A DNA stretch of 64,000 nucleotides from Lactobacillus bombicola (GTDB lineage Bacteria > Bacillota > Bacilli > Lactobacillales > Lactobacillaceae). Position numbers and translations under genes: made by a program. Numbering within the stretch: the stretch's first letter is position 1; the number at the start of each line of letters is the position of its first letter. The stretch is from assembly GCF_900112665.1 (NCBI RefSeq), contig NZ_FOMN01000006.1, positions 28,123 through 92,122 of the forward strand, in the 5' to 3' direction. This document shows positions 56,987-64,000 of this stretch, piece after piece. The notes beneath the pieces were generated by a model. It was not told the origin of the DNA. It saw only the letters and a program-made list of their open reading frames with translations, and did not search any database.

Positions 56987-58112
56987 ATCTATTGGTGAAA
57001 TATGCACAAAAATAACTGATTATGTGGCAAATGGTAGTTTTAAATCCTTAAAAGAAAATGTTATTTATACAAATGAATCGCAGGGCTATGCAGTTTTGAT
57101 CAGGCTCACTGATTATAGAAATAATTTTAAAGGACCATTTCAGTATATAAATAAGGCTGGTTATCAATTTTTAAAGAAAACGAAACTTTATGGCGGAGAA
57201 ATTATTATTTCTAATGTTGGTACTCATTTAGGTACCACCTTTAAAGCTCCGCAACTTGATAAGCCGATGTCTTTGGGACCGAATGCAATTGTAATTGATA
57301 CCAAGTATAATAATGATTACTATTATTACTTTTTATCTAGTCCCAGTGGTCAGGACTTAATGAAAACAATTGTTTCTGGTAGTGCACAGCCCAAGTTTAA
57401 TAAAACTGCTTTTAAGCGTCTATTGGTTCCAGTTCCTCCATTAGAAGAACAGGAACGGATTGCTAATATATTTTTGCAAATTGATAAAAAAATCGCACTT
57501 AATGTACAAATAAATGAAAACTTACTTGCTCTAGCAGAAACTATTTTTAAAAAGTATTTCCCCAATGTGAACTCCGGTAAGGAAAAGATTGGTTCATATA
57601 TGGCTAATTTTGATAAATTCAGGCGACCAATTGCTAATCGGAAGCGTCTAGCAATACAAGGCAAATATCGCTATATTGGTGCAGCTGCTGTCAATGATTA
57701 TATTGATAAATATAATTTTGATGGCATTTATTTACTATTAGGTGAAGATGGATCAGTTGAAGACAAGGATGGTTATCCAGTCTTACAATATGTTTTTGGG
57801 AAATTTTGGCCTAATAATCATGTTCATGTTCTTCAAGGTAAACATGTTTCGACGGAATGGTTATATTTATTCTTTAGGCAAAAAAAGGTATCAACGATTA
57901 TCACTGGTGCAGTGCAACAAAAAATATCGCAAAAAAATCTCAATTCATTAACCGTTAAGATACCAGCCAAAGATGAATTGGTAAAATTTGATCAAATTAT
58001 TCAACCCTTATTTACAAAAATTAGAGCAAATGAAACTGAAAATATGGAACTGGCTGAAATAAAGCAAGTCTTATTCAGTCAGTTTTTCGATAATCATAGA
58101 GAAGTACGGTAG
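56976..58112 (+). CDS. hsdS: Type I specificity subunit HsdS
   Basis: A 378-residue DNA-recognition subunit with two target-recognition domains (about 1-145 and 195-330). Each ends in a conserved coiled-coil: PPLEEQERIANIFLQIDKKI near 150, and IPAKDELVKFDQIIQPLFTKI near 328. Both halves are intact, so a bipartite target should be recognised. No recombinase or second hsdS is nearby, so there is no sign of phase variation. Confidence 0.92.
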   Translation: MKYRSIGEICTKITDYVANGSFKSLKENVIYTNESQGYAVLIRLTDYRNNFKGPFQYINKAGYQFLKKTKLYGGEIIISNVGTHLGTTFKAPQLDKPMSLGPNAIVIDTKYNNDYYYYFLSSPSGQDLMKTIVSGSAQPKFNKTAFKRLLVPVPPLEEQERIANIFLQIDKKIALNVQINENLLALAETIFKKYFPNVNSGKEKIGSYMANFDKFRRPIANRKRLAIQGKYRYIGAAAVNDYIDKYNFDGIYLLLGEDGSVEDKDGYPVLQYVFGKFWPNNHVHVLQGKHVSTEWLYLFFRQKKVSTIITGAVQQKISQKNLNSLTVKIPAKDELVKFDQIIQPLFTKIRANETENMELAEIKQVLFSQFFDNHREVR

Positions 58113-58852
58113 AAGGGGCATTAAATAAATTTATTAAGTTTTTTTTATAAAATTCGGTTTAGTATTTTTTTTTAATTTATAGTTTAATATAGTTTTTTGT
58201 ATCCGCTAGCTAGCACTAAAATTAATAAATATATTCTTACTTGGGTAAACATTTACTAATATTTGTAAATGTTTATCTCAAGCTGAACTAAGACGATTGT
58301 CAACAATGGTGATTTATTAAACTATTGAGCATGAATCATTTTTATAAGCTACTCTTATATTTGATAAAAATTGGCTAGAAAAGGGATAGATTTTAGGTCA
58401 ATTTCATTACAATTGTCTACTAAATTTGCTACTGCGGATAGTACCACTAATCTAAGTTCATCGAGCATACGAACGGATAATTAAGTTGCATATTAGTAGT
58501 TGTATTTGGAGGTGCAATTACTTTGCCAGCGGAATTTTCTGTTAAATACCTGGATGTAGCTGGATTCTATTATAAGTAAATTTAAAGCTTGCCCTAATTT
58601 TTATTGACAAGATATGTATAGGATGCTAAATTAAAAGTTAATTAAATATGATTTAAAAAGGCAATTACTCGATAAATTAGTAATGAAAGTATTAGTGAAA
58701 GTTTTAAATACTATGGGCGCTACTTTTATTAGTGTTAACTAATTATCTTAGTTGGTATTTACTAATTTATAGTGGTATAGTGCAATCAATTGTTAGATAA
58801 TTAATCGGGCTTTATTACGGAAGTAATAGATAAATTTAAAAGTGGTAACATG
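58113..58852. other. Long gene-poor region and leader before the amidohydrolase
   Basis: No intact gene. Fragments such as STKFATADSTTNLSSSS (about 58417-58470) and VVVFGGAITLPAEFSVKYLD (about 58499-58560) hint at a decayed surface-protein gene. CTTGGGTAAACATTTAC and a near-complement at 58240-58282 form an inverted repeat without a T-run. TTGACA at 58604-58609 may be the promoter of a leader of about 270 bases that ends in the terminator at 58853. Confidence 0.4.
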
Positions 58853-58887
58853 AAGCACTTGTCCTTGTATTGGGATAAGTGCTTTTT
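58853..58887 (+). terminator. Leader terminator in front of the amidohydrolase gene
   Basis: AAGCACTTGTCC and GGATAAGTGCTT pair over 12 bases (one G-U), followed by six Ts. It ends 19 bases before the start codon and is preceded by AGTGGTAAC, reminiscent of a T-box antiterminator bulge. It is probably a regulated attenuator. Confidence 0.75.
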
Positions 58888-58906
58888 TATAAAGGGAGTT
58901 TTTAAG

Positions 58907-60091
58907 ATGACGCAAACAGTTTTTTTTAATTTTAATTTGTTTAATGGTGAAGATGAAGAAGTAAAACCCAATAGTTATTTATTAGTTGATGATGATACAG
59001 GTAAAATTATTAAAGTAGGGTCTAATACTTTACCCAAGGCTGATCAGATGGTTGATTTGACTGGTCAATATGTAATTCCAGGTTTGATTAACTGCCATAC
59101 TCACATCATTATGGATCCACAGACACCAGATGGTGATAGTTCAGCAAATGTTGTTGAAGCAACTGTTAGAGCAGTTAAGCATTTGCATGAGCTATTAAAG
59201 TCAGGTGTAACCTATATTCGTGAATGTGGCAGTACGTATGATATCGATATTGCCCTTAATAACTTAATAAAGAGGGGAGAATTGACTAATGTACCAGAAA
59301 TTTTACCTTCGGGCCGTCCATATTCAATGACCGGTGGCCACGGCGACATGCCTAATTTTGGTCACTTGGTTGATTCTCCTGATGAAATGCGTAAGGCTGT
59401 TCGTCAAGGCATTAAAAAAGGTGCTAGAACAATTAAAGTAATGGCAACTGGTGGGGTAATGACTGAAAATGATTTTATGGATGATCCTCAGCTTAGTGAA
59501 AGTGAAATTCATGCTGCTGTTGAAGAGGCACATCATAAAGGATTTACTGTTGCTGCTCACGCTGAGGGTAATCCGGGAATTATGAATGCCATAAGAGCAG
59601 GTGTTGATAGTGTTGAGCATGGCTTTTATGTTAACGATGAAGAAATAGAACTGATGCTTAAAAAGGGTACATATTTAACACCAACAATTGTTGGTGCTTG
59701 GGCATTTATTGCATATGCTCCCGGTAAAATTCCAGAATGGGAAATGGCGAAAATTGCCTCGGCTTGGAAAGATTTACGGCAAAATATTACCCACGCCAAA
59801 AATTCTGGCGTACCAATAACATTGGGAACAGATGCTGGAACGCCATTTAATGATTTTAAGATGACGCCGCAAGAGTTGCCTTTGTTAGTTGAACAAGGCT
59901 TTACCAATTTTGAAGCTTTACAAACTAGTCGAAATTCTGCTAAGTTAATGAAAATTGATGATGAATATGGTTCATTAGTAGCCGGTAAATTTGCCGATTT
60001 CTTGGTTTTAAAGAAAAATCCTCTTGCTGAAATTACAGCTGTTACCCAAGTTGATAAAGCTGTTTATAAGAAAGGTAAAAAAGCTTATTAA
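58907..60091 (+). CDS. Metal-dependent amidohydrolase (imidazolonepropionase/prolidase-like)
   Basis: A 394-residue TIM-barrel hydrolase. NCHTHIIMDP near 60 is the HxH metal site, the carboxylated-lysine region is TIKVMATGG near 175, AAHAEG near 215 and VEHGF near 235 give two metal histidines, and LGTDAGTPF near 305 holds the catalytic aspartate. Family members cleave Xaa-Pro or other dipeptides, or cyclic amides. ATG 58907 has AAAGGGAG upstream. The next gene, a hydroxyacid dehydrogenase, lies 48 bases on, suggesting amino acid metabolism. Confidence 0.88.
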   Translation: MTQTVFFNFNLFNGEDEEVKPNSYLLVDDDTGKIIKVGSNTLPKADQMVDLTGQYVIPGLINCHTHIIMDPQTPDGDSSANVVEATVRAVKHLHELLKSGVTYIRECGSTYDIDIALNNLIKRGELTNVPEILPSGRPYSMTGGHGDMPNFGHLVDSPDEMRKAVRQGIKKGARTIKVMATGGVMTENDFMDDPQLSESEIHAAVEEAHHKGFTVAAHAEGNPGIMNAIRAGVDSVEHGFYVNDEEIELMLKKGTYLTPTIVGAWAFIAYAPGKIPEWEMAKIASAWKDLRQNITHAKNSGVPITLGTDAGTPFNDFKMTPQELPLLVEQGFTNFEALQTSRNSAKLMKIDDEYGSLVAGKFADFLVLKKNPLAEITAVTQVDKAVYKKGKKAY

Positions 60092-60139
60092 TATTAAAAA
60101 GGTAAAAAGAAGCTTCTATGACTATAAGGAGAACGAATA

Positions 60140-61141
60140 ATGAAGGCTTTATTATACAATATGACGCCTGAACAGCAGGTATATGTAGATAAATGGAATC
60201 ACAACCACGTTGAAGATGAATTGCAAACTACAGTTAAAAAACTTGATGCTGAAACTGTTGAACTTGCAAAAGGGTTTGACGTGGTTAGTGTCTTACAAAT
60301 TTTTGATATTAATGAAGAAGCTGTTTATCGTAAACTTGCTTCTTATGGTATTAAGCAAATTGCCTTGCGGTCAGTTGGCTATAATATTATTAATTGGGAA
60401 TTTGCACATAAGTATAATCTAATTATTACTAATACGCCAGCTTATTCTCCCCGAGCAGTAGCTGAAAATACCCTTACTTCTGCTATGTATCTGTTGAGAA
60501 AATGGGGTCCAATTTTTAAAAATGAATACGAAGATTTAAACTTTGTGCGTAGTGAAGATTTGATTAGTGATGAAATCTATAATCAAACTATTGGCATTAT
60601 TGGTGTTGGTCGAATTGGTGGGGCAGTTGCTGAACTGTTTCATGCTTTAGGTGCTAAAGTAATCGCCTATGATATTGTGGAAAATCCTGCCAATGAAGCT
60701 TTTCTTGATTACACTGACTTTGAAACTATCATTAAAGAAGCTGATATTTTAACCTTGCACACACCATTTGAACCTGGGATGGACAATATGATTGGGGCTG
60801 CTGAATTTAAAAAAATGAAAAGTACAGCCTATATTATAAATGCAGCTAGAGGGCCTCTAATTGATACTCAAGCTTTAATTACAGCATTAAAAAATAGAGA
60901 AATTGCAGGTGCTTCGCTTGATGTGATGACTGGTGAAGAAAATATCGTAATGAAAAAATTTACTAATATTGCCGAATTACCTGCGGATTATCAGGAACTA
61001 GCAAAAATGCCTAATGTTGTTTTTACTCCTCATTCCGCATATTATACTAAAACTGCGGTTAAAAATATGATTGAACAGAGTATGACTGACGTTAAGCGGG
61101 TATTGAACGGACAAAAACCAATTTATTTGGTAGAAGAATAA
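60140..61141 (+). CDS. D-2-hydroxyacid dehydrogenase (D-lactate dehydrogenase-like)
   Basis: A 333-residue NAD-dependent enzyme that reduces 2-keto acids to D-2-hydroxyacids. GVGRIGGAVAELF near 154 is the Rossmann motif. Catalytic Arg lies in NAARGPLID near 236, Glu near 264 and His in FTPHSAYY near 297. Length and the YNIINW segment near 81 fit D-LDH and D-hydroxyisocaproate dehydrogenases. AAGGAG precedes the ATG. Confidence 0.92.
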   Translation: MKALLYNMTPEQQVYVDKWNHNHVEDELQTTVKKLDAETVELAKGFDVVSVLQIFDINEEAVYRKLASYGIKQIALRSVGYNIINWEFAHKYNLIITNTPAYSPRAVAENTLTSAMYLLRKWGPIFKNEYEDLNFVRSEDLISDEIYNQTIGIIGVGRIGGAVAELFHALGAKVIAYDIVENPANEAFLDYTDFETIIKEADILTLHTPFEPGMDNMIGAAEFKKMKSTAYIINAARGPLIDTQALITALKNREIAGASLDVMTGEENIVMKKFTNIAELPADYQELAKMPNVVFTPHSAYYTKTAVKNMIEQSMTDVKRVLNGQKPIYLVEE

Positions 61142-61148
61142 ACTTAAT

Positions 61149-61177
61149 TAATGACTGTTTTAAAACAGTCATTTTTA
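61149..61177 (+). terminator. Intrinsic terminator after the D-hydroxyacid dehydrogenase
   Basis: Stem AATGACTGTTTT / AAAACAGTCATT followed by TTT. Confidence 0.85.
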
Positions 61178-61318
61178 GTTATTAGCGAATTTATTTCTGG
61201 AAATTATACAAAAAATATTGATATGATAGACTAGTAGGATGAGAACAAGACATTTATAACCTGTAAACAATAACTTTTTTGTTAAGTAGACATAGAATAT
61301 GGACAAGTTAAAATAATA

Positions 61319-62548
61319 ATGAAAACAGAAATTCAATCAACCTTGGCTAGATTAGGCTTTAATCAACCAACATTAATTCAAACAAAAACAAGAGAGGCAA
61401 TTTTAAGTGGTGAAAGTTGTATTGCATTAGCTAAGACCGGAACGGGCAAAACTTTAGCTTATGCAATACCTAGTTTAGAAAAAGTTAAAGTAGGTGAAGC
61501 AAATAGTCTAGTAATTTTTGCTCCGACAACTGAATTAGCTGTACAAATTCGGCATGCAATTAATCCATTTCTTGATGAGTTGAACTTAAAGGGAATTAGT
61601 TTGGTCGGCGCTGGAAATCGTAAACGCCAGGAAGATAATTTAAAGAAAAAGCACCCAGAAGTAATTGTGGCTACTCCTGGGCGATTTTTTGATTTTTTTT
61701 CAAGTGGTCGTATTAAAGTCAATCAGATTAGCACCTTGGTAATAGATGAAGCTGATGATATTTTGGAATTTAGTAAAATGGAATTACTTAGTTCTCTAGG
61801 ACAAAACTTACGTTCTGATGCCCAGATTTTATTATTTGGCGCAACAGAATCAGAAATTACGCGTCAAGCTGACGAGCTGTTTGCACGCAACTTTGTTTTA
61901 ATTGATGTTCGTCCAGACCAGAAAACAACGGTAAAAAACTATTTTTTGCAAGTTGATAATACGCACAAACTAGATTTTATTCAGCGTTTAGTAAGGCTTA
62001 ATAATTTTAAGGGAATTTTGTTTTTTGACTCTAATCAAACAATGATGCGATTTGCGGGGATTTTAGCTCATACTAAAACTAAATTTGATCTTTTGGCAAA
62101 TGAATTCAGTAAACAAAAAAGAGCAGAAGCCCTACACAATTTTAAAGTAGGCCACCTAAAATTATTATTGGCAACTGATTTAGCGGCACGTGGCTTAGAC
62201 TTAACGGGAGTTACTTATGTTATTAATTTTGATATTCCTAGTGAAGCTAGTACATATTTGCACCGAGCTGGACGTACAGGCAGGATGGGGGCTAATGGAT
62301 ATGTTGTCACTTTAGGGGATGATCATGATTTTCGTGACTTAAAAAATTTACTAGTTAATTCTGTTGAACTTGAGCGTGTTTATTTTGGCAAAAATCGTTT
62401 ATCTCAAAAATTACCTCTTAAAAAAGCAGTCATTGAAGAGAAAGAAGTTACTGAGACTGCTAATAAAAAGCGAAAAAGTAATAAAAAGCGACATCGTAAA
62501 AATAAGGGTTATCATCCACATTATTTAAAAAAGAAGGACCAAAAATGA
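61319..62548 (+). CDS. DEAD-box RNA helicase
   Basis: A 409-residue RNA helicase. AKTGTGKT near 40, PTTELA near 72 (usually PTRELA), ATPGR near 118, VIDEADD near 142, GATES near 174 (usually SAT), ATDLAARGLD near 282 and HRAGRTGR near 312. A lysine/arginine-rich tail (about 375-409) should bind RNA. The ribosome site is weak (GGACAAG). It overlaps the PTS EIIC gene by four bases. Confidence 0.93.
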   Translation: MKTEIQSTLARLGFNQPTLIQTKTREAILSGESCIALAKTGTGKTLAYAIPSLEKVKVGEANSLVIFAPTTELAVQIRHAINPFLDELNLKGISLVGAGNRKRQEDNLKKKHPEVIVATPGRFFDFFSSGRIKVNQISTLVIDEADDILEFSKMELLSSLGQNLRSDAQILLFGATESEITRQADELFARNFVLIDVRPDQKTTVKNYFLQVDNTHKLDFIQRLVRLNNFKGILFFDSNQTMMRFAGILAHTKTKFDLLANEFSKQKRAEALHNFKVGHLKLLLATDLAARGLDLTGVTYVINFDIPSEASTYLHRAGRTGRMGANGYVVTLGDDHDFRDLKNLLVNSVELERVYFGKNRLSQKLPLKKAVIEEKEVTETANKKRKSNKKRHRKNKGYHPHYLKKKDQK

Positions 62549-63873
62549 GTCGATTAGTAGCTTGGTTAGAAGATTATATTTTGCCCTTAGCTAACAAGTT
62601 AGGACAAGCCCATTGGCTAGTTGCCTTAAGGGATGCATTTATTTCAATAATGCCGATCACGATAGCTGGATCGCTTGCTGTGTTAATCAGAAGTTTAATT
62701 ATGGTGGCAAGAGATGATTTAGGTTGGACAACTTTTGCCTGGGTAATGCAGCCGCTTACCTTAATCAGTAATGTGGTATGGCGTGGTACTTTTGCCTTAT
62801 TTGCGATGTTTTTGGCAATGTCTTTAGGTTTTCATTTGGCTAAAAGCATCGAGGTTGATCCCATTGCTGGTGCTATTGTTTCTTTATCGTCTTTGGCCAT
62901 GAGTATTGCTAATTTAACCAAACTTAGTGTTAATGGTAAGGTCGTCTCAATCCACCAAGCATTTAACATTTCACAATTTTCAACGACGGGTATCTTTACT
63001 GCAATTTTGTTTGGCACAATTGGGGTTTCAATTTTTGCGCTTTGTTGTAAGGCACGGCTAACTTTACATTTATCAACTACTTTGCCCTATGCTGAACAAA
63101 AAGCATTTGACTCTTTAATTCCTGCTATTATTGCAATTTTTAGTGTCGGGTTGATTAACTTTGTCTTTCAAACAATTACTGGTACCTATTTTGGCAACTG
63201 GCTATTAGCCACTTTACAAGTACCCTTAGTTAAGATGGGACAAGGATTTGGTATGGTAATGCTAGTTACTTTATTAGTGCAAATCTTTGGCTTTTTCGGT
63301 ATTAATGGACTAAGCGTTTGGGCACCAATTTTAGACTCAATCTGGTTAACGGCTCAGAATGTTAATGTAACAGCGGTTAGAACAGGGCATAATGTGCCTT
63401 TTCTTTGGGTGCGTGGTTCTTTTGATGCTTTTGCTTGGTTTGGTGGAACTGGTGGCACCCTTATGCTAATTGTATCTATTTTGCTCTTTTCTAAACGGAG
63501 TGACTATCGCACTATTGCTAAGGTGGCTTTAGCACCAGGCATTTTTAATATTAATGAACCCATTGTCCTTGGCTTACCGGTTGTACTTAATCCAATTTAC
63601 TTTATTCCATTTATAGTTGCGCCATTGGTGAATGTGGCATTTTCATATTGGGTGAGTGCCTTAGGTCTAGTTAATCCTGTTCAAGTAGCAGTACCAAGTA
63701 TTATTCCACCAATTATTGGACCATTCTTGGCGTGTAATTATGATTGGCGTGCAATTATCTTATGTCTTATTAATATGGTAATTGCTCTGGCCATCTGGAC
63801 ACCATTTGTAATTGCAGCTGATAAAATTGCTGAAGCTAGTACGTCGCGTTCATATTATATTAGACAATATTAA
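62545..63873 (+). CDS. PTS EIIC component, cellobiose/lactose family
   Basis: A 442-residue membrane permease with about ten helices. RDAFISIMPITIAGS near 28 and NINEPIVLGLP near 333 are family signatures. It is a second, distinct EIIC and has no EIIB, EIIA or hydrolase nearby, so it must use EIIB and EIIA from elsewhere. Its ATG lies in the ATGA overlap with the helicase gene. Substrate unknown. No clear terminator follows before the tRNA. Confidence 0.9.
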   Translation: MSRLVAWLEDYILPLANKLGQAHWLVALRDAFISIMPITIAGSLAVLIRSLIMVARDDLGWTTFAWVMQPLTLISNVVWRGTFALFAMFLAMSLGFHLAKSIEVDPIAGAIVSLSSLAMSIANLTKLSVNGKVVSIHQAFNISQFSTTGIFTAILFGTIGVSIFALCCKARLTLHLSTTLPYAEQKAFDSLIPAIIAIFSVGLINFVFQTITGTYFGNWLLATLQVPLVKMGQGFGMVMLVTLLVQIFGFFGINGLSVWAPILDSIWLTAQNVNVTAVRTGHNVPFLWVRGSFDAFAWFGGTGGTLMLIVSILLFSKRSDYRTIAKVALAPGIFNINEPIVLGLPVVLNPIYFIPFIVAPLVNVAFSYWVSALGLVNPVQVAVPSIIPPIIGPFLACNYDWRAIILCLINMVIALAIWTPFVIAADKIAEASTSRSYYIRQY

Positions 63874-63925
63874 TGTAAAAAAAGTTGGCTTTTATCATTC
63901 AAATTTGGTAAAGTTAACTATGCAT

Positions 63926-63998
63926 GACCCTGTAGTTCATCTGGATAGAACAATGGTCTCCTAAACCGTAGAGGTGAGTTCGAATCTCACCGGGGTCA
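63926..63998 (+). tRNA. tRNA-Arg, anticodon CCU
   Basis: A complete cloverleaf: acceptor GACCCUG/CGGGGUC with one G-U pair, anticodon stem AUGGU/ACCGU around loop CUCCUAA (anticodon CCU), T arm GGUGA/UCACC with UUCGAAU. Discriminator A; CCA not encoded. Reads AGG. Confidence 0.93.
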
Positions 63999-64000
63999 TT

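Noticed and set aside
57350..57664. Minus-strand frame of 104 codons inside hsdS
   Set aside because: It is a shadow of hsdS, with no ribosome site and no family resemblance.
55253..58214. Short shared TAGCTAGC on both sides of hsdMS as insertion-site duplications
   Set aside because: Only about eight bases match, the flanks differ, and the octamer is self-complementary, so chance is sufficient.
58240..58282. Inverted repeat CTTGGGTAAACATTTAC as a terminator of hsdS
   Set aside because: There is no T-run on either side and one mismatch/bulge, so I only describe it as a repeat.

Overview
The window is a low-GC, gene-dense piece of a Lactobacillus-type chromosome. Supporting evidence is the block pcrA-ligA-camS-gatCAB-dagK, a helveticin J-type bacteriolysin, a phosphoketolase, many PTS sugar systems, CcpA (cre) boxes, AAGGAG-type ribosome binding sites and no CCA encoded at the tRNA ends. 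It probably belongs to the Lactobacillus delbrueckii group. A host-associated, perhaps insect-gut, lineage is possible, but the species cannot be read from the sequence.

Layout. 0-6 kb: a mannose-type EIIA, then a split lactose/cellobiose-type PTS (EIIB, EIIA, EIIC) around a 6-phospho-beta-glucosidase, with four cre boxes. 6-18.5 kb: a Dps ferritin, then a pentose/nucleoside block (RpiA, nucleoside hydrolase, GntR regulator, phosphoketolase, 5'-nucleotidase, CNT nucleoside transporter) with a separate EIIBC, then a P-type cation ATPase behind a yybP-ykoY (Mn2+) riboswitch. 18.7-21.6 kb: a polar amino acid ABC importer. 22-27.2 kb: helveticin J-like bacteriolysin, a small cell-surface glycan module (CDP-glycerol transferase, flippase, glycosyltransferase) and a SprT-like protein. 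27.3-38.8 kb: MarR regulator with its operators, tRNA-Leu(AAG), a membrane-anchored glucosaminidase, and the housekeeping block pcrA to dagK. 39-43 kb: penicillin V acylase-like hydrolase, BI-1 membrane protein and RlmD.

43.2-49.8 kb is the most accessory part. A C5-cytosine methyltransferase and an XRE controller are divergent from a phospholipase-D-type (NgoFVII-like) restriction endonuclease that overlaps a Z1-domain ATPase. Behind them lies a decayed vsr mismatch endonuclease, then a gene-poor stretch with an isolated cre box, a frameshifted unknown gene and relics. 49.8-54.9 kb: a complete sorbitol operon (dehydrogenase, PRD regulator, GutM, EIIC, EIIB, EIIA). 55.4-58.1 kb: a type I methyltransferase and specificity gene without any hsdR in view. 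58.1-64 kb: a long leader with a terminator in front of an amidohydrolase and a D-2-hydroxyacid dehydrogenase, then a DEAD-box helicase overlapping another PTS EIIC, and tRNA-Arg(CCU).

The strongest candidate for an under-described system is the methyltransferase/XRE/PLD-nuclease/Z1-ATPase cluster with its vsr relic. Its parts belong to known families. The combination, its operator and its mechanism are what deserve attention. No insertion sequence, integrase, CRISPR array or prophage was recognised.
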